A DNA stretch of 47,873 nucleotides. It comes from an uncultured Anaerolineae bacterium. GTDB lineage: Bacteria > Chloroflexota > Anaerolineae > Anaerolineales > Villigracilaceae. Below the pieces are notes generated by a model that had not been told where the DNA came from, made no database searches, and saw only the letters and a list, made by a program, of their open reading frames with translations. A program made the position numbers and the translations under genes. Of the stretch, positions 25,506-33,376 are shown piece after piece (position 1 is the stretch's first letter; each line of letters begins with the position of its first letter). The stretch spans positions 1 through 47,873 of the forward strand of contig CAIMZS010000535.1 in NCBI GenBank assembly GCA_903846015.1, in the 5' to 3' direction.

Positions 25506-28278
25506 TCGCAATCTTTCCAGTCGTTCCATCCAGCCTGATTCTCTGCCCGTCTTTCAAACGAGTGGTGGCCTGGTGTACTCCCACCACCGCTGGAATGCCA
25601 TATTCACGCGCAACCACCGAGCCATGGGTCATCATGCCGCCCACTTCGGTGATCAAGCCCACGGCTGTCATGAATAATGGCGTCCAAGCCGGATCGGTGC
25701 CTGAACAAACCAGAATCTCACCAGGCGCGAGCTGGGCGCTTCGCGGGTCAATAATTACATGAACAATCCCTACCACCACACCTGGGGAGACCGGGCTGCC
25801 AGAAATGATGCTCCCGCTGTCCGTTGCAGCGCCCAAGCCTTCGTAATATGAGCGCCCATCGCTGACCAACACGCGCGGCACCTGTTTGCGGCGTAGTTCG
25901 CGCTCATAAGCTGCGCGTCTTTCAATAATGAGTGGTTTCCAATCCACTGCGAGAGCTGCATCAGTACCTGAATTCGCCAATAATTCCAACTCAAACATTC
26001 TGAGAAATACCAAATCATCGGCCTGCTCAATCGTACCAGCTTCGACAAATTCCCGGCCTACTTCCAACATGGCTTTTCGCGCAATCCCCATGTTGCGAAT
26101 TGCAAAAAACTTTGGACTCTCGCGGGCGCCCATCAGCAGCCTGATCCTGCGTGCTGCAGCGCGCACCAATTTTTCTTTCAACCAACCTACAGGTTGATTA
26201 CGCACTTGAACGGAAAGATTCTCGATCGCATTGCGCGCAGCGACTTCACCTTTGGCAAAAAGGACATCCGGAGCAAGCTCAAAATCAATTTTCAAGTAAC
26301 TTTGCAGGGTGACCAACACCGATACCGGTTCCTCGCGCCAACGCGGCTGCCCAAAATCAATCTCGCCAATACCTCGCATGCCGTACCGTTCCATGAAATT
26401 CGCAACTGCTGATTGCGCTACGAGAGGCAGCAAGCCATTCCGGTAAAGAGATACAAGTTCAGCAGCTTGCTTGTGGTTGAACAATGCCGCAGATGGTTCA
26501 TCAGCCCTAATCGCCTTTGCAGTTTGCCACAACGCCAGATCCATCTCCGTGGTCACATTGTCCGGCAATCCGCGCGTGACTTCCAGCGCATCGATTGGCG
26601 AAATGTGATTCAAAAAATTCAGCGCCGCCATGCTAGGCCCCAATATCGGGATAAATTTCGGCAGCAAAAAAGCAAAGGCGCTGGCAATTCGATCTTTCAT
26701 AAAGATGATAACATTCTTCAATCGCCCAAATCGGTTGGGGGCCGGGGCTATAACTTCCGTGCTCAAGTATTCTTCGATGGCTTTATTAAAGCGAGCGCGA
26801 GCCTGTTCGGGCCGGAGCATATTACGTGCCAGCCGAGCCAGTACCGGCAGAGCAAAATATGCCAACCCCTGGATGGTGCTGAACTTGAGCCTGCCCTTGC
26901 CAGCACCCAAACGCGGGTCTGTTTTCAACGAGAGTATGATCTGACCAACGCTCGGCTCGATAAACCCAAGCAAACCATTGACAATCCGGATTCCAATCGG
27001 GTGATGGACGACATCACTGATTTTTATCCACAAGCGTTCGCCTGCGCTCACGATGACACTCGCATTTTCTTGCTGCATCATTCCTATGTTCTCTTGAGAA
27101 TAACCCTTCATACCCAATCCCAGTTCTTCAACGGGTATTGAGTAAGGGGTGCTTTGGAACATTTGCCCAGCCCCTGCAACCAAATACTGGATGGCATCAC
27201 GTCCCAATGGTGTCATTGGCCCCAACAACCCTTGAACCGCGCCAAACGAAAACCAGACGATGATGGGATCAAAGGAGATTGCAGGTAATGGGAACAAAGA
27301 TGTAACAGCCCGTGACTGTAATATAAACAGTTCACCTGCCATGAACGCCCATTCGATATCCTGAGGAAGCTCAAATTCATTTTGAATGGACTGCCCAGCG
27401 GCCACAAGCTGGCGAATTTCATTATCAGAAAGGGTTTGACGCCCAGCGAGCGAGCCGGTGGGATAGATGTGTTCCGAGACAGTTACCACCCCACCACCAG
27501 CCCTGGCACGGGTAGACATTTCCTTTTTCCCAATCGTGGTATTTTTTATCACACCGCTTAATGAATCAACGACAAAATGATCTGGCTCCACCTGCCCAGA
27601 AACAAGCGCTTCCCCCAGCCCAAAGGTGGCGTCGATAACCGACTCGCTCAATAACCCCGTCAAAGGATTGACAGTGAATAGCACTCCCGAGACATCACTC
27701 ATTACCATGACCTGCACAATAACCGCCAATGCGGCATCATCATGGAAAATTTTATTACGGATCCGGTAGCCAATCGCCCGCGCAGTCCAAAGGCTGCTCC
27801 AACATCGGACAACCGATGCCATGATCTGCGCATCTCCAACAACATTCAGAAAGGTATCCTGTTGACCAGCAAAAGACATGTCGGGCAAATCTTCAGCAGT
27901 GGCTGATGAGCGGATCGCAACTGGTACCTGGGCGACTATTCCTAATGATTGGTTGAGGTTAGCATATGCGATTTGAACAGACCTGGTAAGATCGTCTGAC
28001 ACTTTCCCCATCGAAAAAGCTGTTCGTATTCTGGCGGAGATATCTTCTAATTTATTAATGTCATCCGAAAGACCGCAAGTTTGGGAAGATAAATTATCTA
28101 AAGCCGTTTGGATAACCGCTTCCAAAGCGTTTTCCTTCACAAAATCACAATACGCCGAAGTAGAAATGATAAATCCGGGCGGAACGTTAAACCCACCACG
28201 CGAGAGTCGCGCCAAATTTGCGCCCTTGCCTCCAGCTGTTTCCAAATTTGCTTCAGGTGAAGTAAAAGAAATAATCAT
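25498..28278 (-). CDS. Rifampin-phosphotransferase-like dikinase (PEP synthase N-domain and C-terminal swivelling His domain)
   Basis: A 926-residue protein with an N-terminal PEP-synthase/PPDK-type ATP-grasp domain (about 1-325: GGKGANLARL, VAIRSSATAEDLP, VMVMSDVSGVLFTVNP, GLGEALVSG, DIEWAF, LQSRAV), a long unique middle region (about 345-800) and a C-terminal mobile phosphohistidine domain with H885 in GGMMTHGSVVAREYGIPAVVG-like context. PEP synthase itself has the His domain in the middle and a C-terminal PEP barrel. That barrel is missing here, so the order is that of rifampin phosphotransferase and of PigC-like ligases. These enzymes split ATP into AMP and phosphate via a phospho-His and act on a substrate held by the middle domain. 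That substrate is unknown here. I prefer the ATG at 28276-28278 to an in-frame TTG at 28296; neither has a clear ribosome site. Confidence 0.85.
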   Translation of the reverse strand: MIISFTSPEANLETAGGKGANLARLSRGGFNVPPGFIISTSAYCDFVKENALEAVIQTALDNLSSQTCGLSDDINKLEDISARIRTAFSMGKVSDDLTRSVQIAYANLNQSLGIVAQVPVAIRSSATAEDLPDMSFAGQQDTFLNVVGDAQIMASVVRCWSSLWTARAIGYRIRNKIFHDDAALAVIVQVMVMSDVSGVLFTVNPLTGLLSESVIDATFGLGEALVSGQVEPDHFVVDSLSGVIKNTTIGKKEMSTRARAGGGVVTVSEHIYPTGSLAGRQTLSDNEIRQLVAAGQSIQNEFELPQDIEWAFMAGELFILQSRAVTSLFPLPAISFDPIIVWFSFGAVQGLLGPMTPLGRDAIQYLVAGAGQMFQSTPYSIPVEELGLGMKGYSQENIGMMQQENASVIVSAGERLWIKISDVVHHPIGIRIVNGLLGFIEPSVGQIILSLKTDPRLGAGKGRLKFSTIQGLAYFALPVLARLARNMLRPEQARARFNKAIEEYLSTEVIAPAPNRFGRLKNVIIFMKDRIASAFAFLLPKFIPILGPSMAALNFLNHISPIDALEVTRGLPDNVTTEMDLALWQTAKAIRADEPSAALFNHKQAAELVSLYRNGLLPLVAQSAVANFMERYGMRGIGEIDFGQPRWREEPVSVLVTLQSYLKIDFELAPDVLFAKGEVAARNAIENLSVQVRNQPVGWLKEKLVRAAARRIRLLMGARESPKFFAIRNMGIARKAMLEVGREFVEAGTIEQADDLVFLRMFELELLANSGTDAALAVDWKPLIIERRAAYERELRRKQVPRVLVSDGRSYYEGLGAATDSGSIISGSPVSPGVVVGIVHVIIDPRSAQLAPGEILVCSGTDPAWTPLFMTAVGLITEVGGMMTHGSVVAREYGIPAVVGVHQATTRLKDGQRIRLDGTTGKIAII

Positions 28279-28331
28279 GACATGATTATTGCACAAAATT
28301 CAGCCATTGGAGTGACAGATTTTCTTTTTTG

Positions 28332-28379
28332 GTGCGTAGGGGCGGCGTAGGGGCGGCGCGACGCTCCGCCCCTACGCAC
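28332..28379. repeat. REP-like GC-rich palindrome
   Basis: A perfect 14-bp inverted repeat (GTGCGTAGGGGCGG at 28332-28345, its complement at 28366-28379). The left arm's GTAGGGGCGGC unit is repeated in tandem. This type of palindrome is common in intergenic DNA of many bacteria. It lies between the divergent dikinase and kdpD genes and does not look like a terminator, because no T-run follows. Confidence 0.75.
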
Positions 28380-28397
28380 GGGTCAAACCAAATAATC

Positions 28398-28423
28398 ATG
28401 GTCAAATCATGTGGTTCAGACAA
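28398..28423 (+). repeat. 26-nt repeat, copy B (before kdpD)
   Basis: Core GGTCAAATCATGTGGTTCAG, 22 of 26 positions equal to copy C. The similarity extends a few bases upstream (AATAATC). It lies 28 nt before the preferred kdpD start. Its first codon is an ATG in frame with kdpD, so if translation starts there the repeat would encode MVKSCGS. Confidence 0.6.
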
Positions 28424-28451
28424 TCAGCACGTAATGGTATACAATAAAACA

Positions 28452-31130
28452 ATGGTTTTACCCCCACACCCCAATTCCGATCAAGCACTCAGCCACGCAG
28501 GTTCTGATGACAAAACCAGCCTGCGCGGTAAGTTCAAAATATTCTTTGGCTACGCATCCGGAGTAGGCAAGACCTACGCCATGCTTGAGGCAGCCCACCA
28601 ACGTCACAATGAGGGTGTGGATGTGGCCATTGGTTACCTCGAAACCCATCAACGCAGCGAAACTGAAGCGCTCGCGACAGAATTGGAAATCATCCCACGC
28701 AAATCAATTGTATACCAGGGCGTATCCATCCAAGAAATGGATGTGGATGCCATCCTTACTCGCCACCCTAAACTTGCCCTGGTGGATGAACTGGCCCATT
28801 CCAATGCACCCGGCTCTCGACATCCCAAGCGCTACCAAGATGTAAAAGAACTGCTTGAGGCGGGGATTGATGTGTACACAACACTCAACATCCAGCACCT
28901 TGAAAGTCTTAATGACGTAATCACACAAATTACCGGGGTACTGGTAGATGAAACCATTCCAGACAAAGTATTGGATGATGCCAGTGAACTTGAACTGATC
29001 GACCTACCACCCGACGAGCTTCTGACTCGATTGACCGAGGATAAGGTCTTCGTGCCGGAGCAGGCAGCCCGCACGATAGACAAATTCTTTCGGAAAGGAA
29101 ACCTGACGGCCCTGCGGGAAATGACACTGCGCCGAACAGCCGAACGCGTGGACGGCCAGATGCGCGCTTATATGCAATCAAGCGCCATCGATAAAGTCTG
29201 GGCTGCTTCTGAGCGCATTGTTGTCTGTGTCAGCCCCAGCGAACTGGGTGAGCGCCTTGTCCGTTCCGCGCGGCGACTGGCCGATGAACTCAATGCTGAA
29301 TGGATGGCCATCTATGTAGAGACGCCATCACACCTGGCTTTGCCACAAGAAAAACGCGAACAGGTCACAGACACATTGAAATTGGCAGAAGAACTGGGAG
29401 CACGCATCCATGTTATCCCCGCCGACGGTTCGGTTAGTTCCATCGCCCATACCATCATGGATTTCGCTCGCAAGCACAATGTCACCAAGATCATGGCAGG
29501 CAAACCAATCCGCCCACGCTGGTTTAATTTGCTAAGGGGCGGATCGCTGGTCGATGAACTTATCTACCACAGCGGCGATATCGATGTATATGTCATCACA
29601 AGCAATGAACCGGCACGCATCCCGCCTGAAGAAAACCCTCTGCGCGCGCACAGCACACCAAGAAAATATCTGTTGGGCATTTTCCTGGTGGCAATCGCTA
29701 CCGCGCTTTGCTACCTGATTGAGTTGGATATTTCGCCTACGAACCTGGTGATGGTTTACCTTCTGGCGGTTATGATCGCCGCCATCTATCTAGGACGCGG
29801 GCCCGCCATCCTGGCTTCTGCGTTGGGCGTGGTCGCCTTCGATTTTTTCTTTGTTCCACCTTACTACACCCTGGCTGTTTCCGACACTGAGTACTTTATC
29901 ACCTTCGGAGGGTTATTTTTGGTTGGGGTCGTCATCAGCGCACTGGCAGTGCGCGCCCGTGAACAAGCAGAATCTGCCCAACGCCGGGAGGCCGCTACTG
30001 CCATGCTTTACTCCCTCAGCCGGGACCTGGCCGCCGCGGAAGGGCTGGATACGGTATTATCAGCCGTACGAACACATTTGGAAGCAGATTTTAGCAAGGA
30101 TGTGGTCATCTACCTACCGCAAGGAGATATTCTACAGCCATTCATCGATACAAGCACTGCCCAGCATTTACCAGGAGAAGCAGAATTGAGCCTGGCTATG
30201 TGGTCTTATCGCCATAATGAACCCGCCGGATTAGGAACCAATACCCTGCCATCTGCTGAGCCGCGCTTTATACCACTGAGGACTTCCCACCATACTGCTG
30301 GCGTCCTCAGCCTTAAACCAATCGATCCGACCCGCCAGTTGACCACCGATCAGCGCCGCATGCTCGAATCTTTTGCGAACCAGACGGCGCAGGCAGTAGA
30401 ACGCGTTCACCTGGCCGAACAGACCCGCCAAATCAAGCTGATGCAAGAAGCCGAAAAACTACAAAATGCCCTGCTCAACTCCATTTCTCATGATCTACGC
30501 ACCCCATTGGTTTCCATCACGGGCGCATTGACTACACTGGAAGCGCAGGATGAAACCCTGGGCATGGATGCTCGAAGGAGTCTGATCGAAACCGCGCGAG
30601 AAGAGGCCGACCGGCTTAACCGCTTAGTGGGCAACTTGCTGGATATGACCAGACTCGAAGCTGGCGCATTGAGGGTCAAGCGAGAACCCGCCGATGTGCA
30701 GGATATTATTGGTTCCGCCATCGGGCAAATGGACGAACGATTAGCCGGACGAAACATAAAAATCGATGTTCCTGATCCGATCGATCTTCCACTTATCCAC
30801 CTGGATTTCGTGTTGATTGTCCACGTCATCACCAATTTACTTGATAACGCCATTAAATATTCTGCTCAGGGTTCGCCACTTGAATTGCAAGCACAAATAG
30901 CAGGTTCTGAAATTTTCATCAGTGTACTTGACCGCGGCCTGGGTATTCCAGAGGACGATTTGGGGCGCGTTTTCGACAAATTTTACCGTGTCCAGCGCCC
31001 GGATCAGGTAACTGGCACTGGCCTGGGACTGGCAATCTGCAAGGGGATTGTTGAAGCCCACGGCGGACGGATCTGGGCAGCCAACCGGCCAGATGGGGGC
31101 ACTCACTTTACAATCGCCCTACCGTTCTAA
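28452..31130 (+). CDS. kdpD: KdpD sensor histidine kinase
   Basis: This 892-residue protein matches KdpD in length and domain order. It has the N-terminal KdpD domain with Walker A GYASGVGKT and LALVDELAHSN, a universal-stress-protein-like domain (about 215-330), four close membrane helices (about 400-495), a GAF-like region, then HisKA with H680 in SISHDLRTP and an HATPase with NLLDNAIKYS, DRGLGIPEDD and GTGLGLAICKG. The open frame extends further upstream, through the palindrome at 28332, so I chose ATG 28452 (protein begins MVLPPHPNS). ATGs at 28398 and 28434 are alternatives and none has a clear ribosome site. KdpD senses K+ limitation and osmotic stress. No kdpFABC pump genes are in the window. 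Confidence 0.95.
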   Translation: MVLPPHPNSDQALSHAGSDDKTSLRGKFKIFFGYASGVGKTYAMLEAAHQRHNEGVDVAIGYLETHQRSETEALATELEIIPRKSIVYQGVSIQEMDVDAILTRHPKLALVDELAHSNAPGSRHPKRYQDVKELLEAGIDVYTTLNIQHLESLNDVITQITGVLVDETIPDKVLDDASELELIDLPPDELLTRLTEDKVFVPEQAARTIDKFFRKGNLTALREMTLRRTAERVDGQMRAYMQSSAIDKVWAASERIVVCVSPSELGERLVRSARRLADELNAEWMAIYVETPSHLALPQEKREQVTDTLKLAEELGARIHVIPADGSVSSIAHTIMDFARKHNVTKIMAGKPIRPRWFNLLRGGSLVDELIYHSGDIDVYVITSNEPARIPPEENPLRAHSTPRKYLLGIFLVAIATALCYLIELDISPTNLVMVYLLAVMIAAIYLGRGPAILASALGVVAFDFFFVPPYYTLAVSDTEYFITFGGLFLVGVVISALAVRAREQAESAQRREAATAMLYSLSRDLAAAEGLDTVLSAVRTHLEADFSKDVVIYLPQGDILQPFIDTSTAQHLPGEAELSLAMWSYRHNEPAGLGTNTLPSAEPRFIPLRTSHHTAGVLSLKPIDPTRQLTTDQRRMLESFANQTAQAVERVHLAEQTRQIKLMQEAEKLQNALLNSISHDLRTPLVSITGALTTLEAQDETLGMDARRSLIETAREEADRLNRLVGNLLDMTRLEAGALRVKREPADVQDIIGSAIGQMDERLAGRNIKIDVPDPIDLPLIHLDFVLIVHVITNLLDNAIKYSAQGSPLELQAQIAGSEIFISVLDRGLGIPEDDLGRVFDKFYRVQRPDQVTGTGLGLAICKGIVEAHGGRIWAANRPDGGTHFTIALPF

Positions 31131-31181
31131 TGAGGTGTAAACAAACCACTCTTCCGCTTGCTTTAAGCATGCTCAAATTAT

Positions 31182-31211
31182 GCGGTAGTGCCCGTTCTAG
31201 CAGGACCAGTT
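31182..31211 (+). repeat. 30-nt dispersed repeat, copy 2 (upstream of kdpE)
   Basis: Matches 13161-13190 at 24 of 30 positions, with the shared core GCCCGTTCTAGCA. It occupies the 117-nt gap between kdpD and kdpE. A TTGCTTTA string upstream of both copies suggests that the similarity may extend to about 55 nt. Confidence 0.5.
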
Positions 31212-31247
31212 CAGACTATCAGTGTCAATCTGAAAATGGATAACATC

Positions 31248-31934
31248 ATGACTGAAAACTTACCTCGTATCCTGGTTGTTGATGACGAGCGCCCCATCCG
31301 GCGTTTTCTGAATGCTTCCTTGAGTGACAAATATACCATTTACGAAGCATCCAACGGCGAAGAAGCCATCCGTGCCGTCACTTCAGAACGTCCAGATCTG
31401 GTAATCCTTGATCTAGGACTCCCCGATCTGGACGGGGTAGAGGTGACCCGCCGCTTGCGCGAATGGACGCAGATTCCTATCATCGTCGTTTCAGTACGCG
31501 AACAGGAAAATGACAAAATTGCCGCACTGGATGCCGGGGCGGATGACTATCTGACCAAACCCTTTGGTGCCGGGGAACTACTGGCACGCATCCGTGTAGC
31601 GCTGCGGCGTTCAGGGCAAAGTGAAAACGAACCTATCTTTACCAGCGGGAACCTGATAGTGGATTTAACCTTACGAATTGTGACAGTTAATCGCCAGCCA
31701 GTAACACTCACCCCCACCGAATACGATTTGCTCAAAACATTCATCAAACATTCCGGAAAAGTATTGACACATCACCAACTATTACGGACCGTATGGGGCA
31801 ATGGCTACGAAAGCGATACGCATATATTACAGGTCAACATCAGCAACCTGCGCCGAAAGATCGAGCCAGATCCAACACGGCCAACACACATCGTCACAGA
31901 ACCAGGGGTGGGATACAGACTGAAGATTAGTTAG
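31248..31934 (+). CDS. kdpE: KdpE response regulator (OmpR family)
   Basis: A 228-residue response regulator. The receiver domain (about 6-118) has the acidic pair VVDDE, phosphorylation site D55 in VILDLGLPDLDG, and KPFGAGEL with the conserved lysine. A winged-helix DNA-binding domain (about 130-225) ends with SNLRRKIEPDP and VGYRLKIS, as in KdpE. Both ATG 31236 and ATG 31248 are possible; the second starts five residues before the receiver strand and gives the usual KdpE length. It follows kdpD by 117 nt and is followed by a clear terminator. In the absence of kdpFABC here, its likely local target is the operon with the KimA-like permease (inference). Confidence 0.95.
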   Translation: MTENLPRILVVDDERPIRRFLNASLSDKYTIYEASNGEEAIRAVTSERPDLVILDLGLPDLDGVEVTRRLREWTQIPIIVVSVREQENDKIAALDAGADDYLTKPFGAGELLARIRVALRRSGQSENEPIFTSGNLIVDLTLRIVTVNRQPVTLTPTEYDLLKTFIKHSGKVLTHHQLLRTVWGNGYESDTHILQVNISNLRRKIEPDPTRPTHIVTEPGVGYRLKIS

Positions 31935-31983
31935 TTCTTGACACTTTCTTGACATCCTGCACGATTCTCTTGTGCAAAATTTG

Positions 31984-32018
31984 ACACGCCCGCCAGTAAA
32001 ATGACGGGCGTGTTCTTA
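31984..32018 (+). terminator. Rho-independent terminator after kdpE
   Basis: The stem ACACGCCCG / CGGGCGTGT encloses an AGTAAAAT-containing loop and is followed by TCTT. It lies 50 nt after the kdpE stop. It isolates kdpDE from the next plus-strand gene. The remaining gap to 32202 contains two repeats but no gene; three TTGACA strings (31938, 31949, 31981) have no partner -10 box. Confidence 0.75.
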
Positions 32019-32122
32019 AAGTAATCACCTACTCACACTTGATCCAAGCAGTTTGCGATGGCAGTTATTAAGCAGATTCACTCCTTCTGCAGGTCTCTTG
32101 ATCTTGTTCATCTTTCGATGCA

Positions 32123-32143
32123 GGCCCCGGTTCTTGTGGGATT
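32123..32143 (-). repeat. Inverted copy of the dispersed repeat
   Basis: The reverse strand reads TCCCACAAGAACCGGGGCC, nearly identical to 41427-41445. It lies just before repeat copy C, in the gap after the kdpE terminator. Confidence 0.45.
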
Positions 32144-32156
32144 ATTCTAGATAATC

Positions 32157-32182
32157 ATGGTCAGATCATGCGGTTCATATAA
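32157..32182 (+). repeat. 26-nt repeat, copy C (before the 362-residue gene)
   Basis: Core GGTCAGATCATGCGGTTCAT. It lies 21-46 nt before the next gene. Its ATG opens a 17-codon reading frame (begins MVRSCGSYKK) that ends at 32210, overlapping the start codon of the gene at 32203. This could be a leader peptide with coupled translation or chance. Copies A and B are at 25480 and 28398. Confidence 0.6.
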
Positions 32183-32202
32183 AAAGAAATCGAGGCAAAT
32201 TT

Positions 32203-33291
32203 ATGAGTAACATCCCAACCCCTGCCGCTCACCTGATACAGGATTATGAACAGCAGAAAAATCTTTTTGAAAACCAACCAACCATTATCCAGCATTTCTT
32301 AGAAAGCCAGGCCAGGCAAATCGCCGATGGGCTGACATCCGGGACAAACCAAATCCGTTTTACACTGCCAGATAGGGTCATCATCCCAATAAGGCAAATA
32401 GAACAGCAAGCCACGGTAACGATTCCAGAAGCGGAGCGTGAGCAAAGACTCGGAGATTTGTGGGCATCCATAACCCGGCACGAAGTACGCGATGCAATCT
32501 TGCATCGTTTACAGGAATTGGAGCAAACTCCCGACCAGGCAATTTCCACCAGCGCCAGCCTGCTGCGCTATTCAGCAGCGGCACACCTGGTATTCAACGT
32601 GCTTCCAGCTGGTCGCTCTGTAACTTATCGTCCATTAGAAGATGAGGCCATTCCTTCCATCCCGGTGGGCGATGATTCGCTAGAATCTGCCATAACCCAA
32701 TCCAGCGATGCAATCGCGGAACAGGGATCAGCCGATGAAGGGCGCGGCGAACTTCAATCCCCATTTGTGCCAGCAGCACGAAAGTTTTACCTGCCACAGT
32801 GGGTAGCCTTCGACAATAACAATAAGTTGTTGGTAGGCTCAGAAAAAGAGGCTGAGGCACATATTCAATCCATGCAAAAATATGTGCAGATTTTACACCG
32901 AGCCAGTTCGCTGGCTTCATACATGGTAGCTTGTGATGAATACCAACGCAAACGTTACGGCATTTTAGGACAATTGATTAACCAGGGCCGCGCATTGGCA
33001 AATTTTAAAACCAATGCCATCATCAATAAAATCAAGGATCGAGCAAAGAAAGGAAGCCTGAATCGTGGCTTGAGCATCTCGTTGCCCTATTTCGACGACC
33101 AAAGCCTGGAGATGGCCGAGACTGAATTTGAGATCATACCCGCAGGACGAATAATGTTTATTCCAGCGTTTGTGGTACGCGCAGCCCGCGGCAAACAGGC
33201 ACAGGTCAATCAAGATACGCGGCTCAATTCATCCACACGAAAACATTTGCTCGCACAATTAAAAACCCTCGAAACAGCTTTCCAGGCCTAA
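32203..33291 (+). CDS. Protein of unknown function between kdpE and the KimA-like permease
   Basis: I do not recognise this 362-residue protein. It seems soluble, with no signal peptide or membrane helix. The N-terminal third is helical and Gln/Glu-rich. The middle (about 155-190) is acidic and low in complexity, probably a linker. The C-terminal half has a helical stretch with many Lys and Arg (about 225-300), then mixed beta-like sequence (EIIPAGRIMFIPAFVVR). ATG at 32203 follows GAGG seven bases upstream. The permease follows after 85 nt on the same strand, so they may be co-transcribed, and a role in controlling the permease is possible. A hairpin (33300-33349) fills the gap. Confidence 0.75.
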   Translation: MSNIPTPAAHLIQDYEQQKNLFENQPTIIQHFLESQARQIADGLTSGTNQIRFTLPDRVIIPIRQIEQQATVTIPEAEREQRLGDLWASITRHEVRDAILHRLQELEQTPDQAISTSASLLRYSAAAHLVFNVLPAGRSVTYRPLEDEAIPSIPVGDDSLESAITQSSDAIAEQGSADEGRGELQSPFVPAARKFYLPQWVAFDNNNKLLVGSEKEAEAHIQSMQKYVQILHRASSLASYMVACDEYQRKRYGILGQLINQGRALANFKTNAIINKIKDRAKKGSLNRGLSISLPYFDDQSLEMAETEFEIIPAGRIMFIPAFVVRAARGKQAQVNQDTRLNSSTRKHLLAQLKTLETAFQA

Positions 33292-33299
33292 AACATCCC

Positions 33300-33349
33300 A
33301 TCTTCAAGTGATAGCACGGCGATAAATCGCCCTGCTATCACTTGAAGAT
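33300..33349 (+). terminator. Long hairpin between the unknown gene and the permease
   Basis: ATCTTCAAGTGATAGCA (33300-33316) is perfectly complementary to 33333-33349, and the inner GGCGA/TCGCC adds a further stem around a TAAA loop. No T-run follows; the sequence continues ACCCTG. It may be a weak terminator, an RNA-stability element that sets different levels for the two genes, or an REP-type repeat. Confidence 0.6.
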
Positions 33350-33376
33350 CACCCTGAACTAACCAAAGGATATTCC

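Noticed and set aside
28329-28451. Longer KdpD N-terminus starting at GTG 28329
   Set aside because: It would translate the GC-rich palindrome, and KdpD from 28452 already has the family's usual length.
31938-31986. Three TTGACA strings as promoters for the 362-residue gene
   Set aside because: None has a -10-like box at 16-18 nt, and the third is part of the terminator stem.
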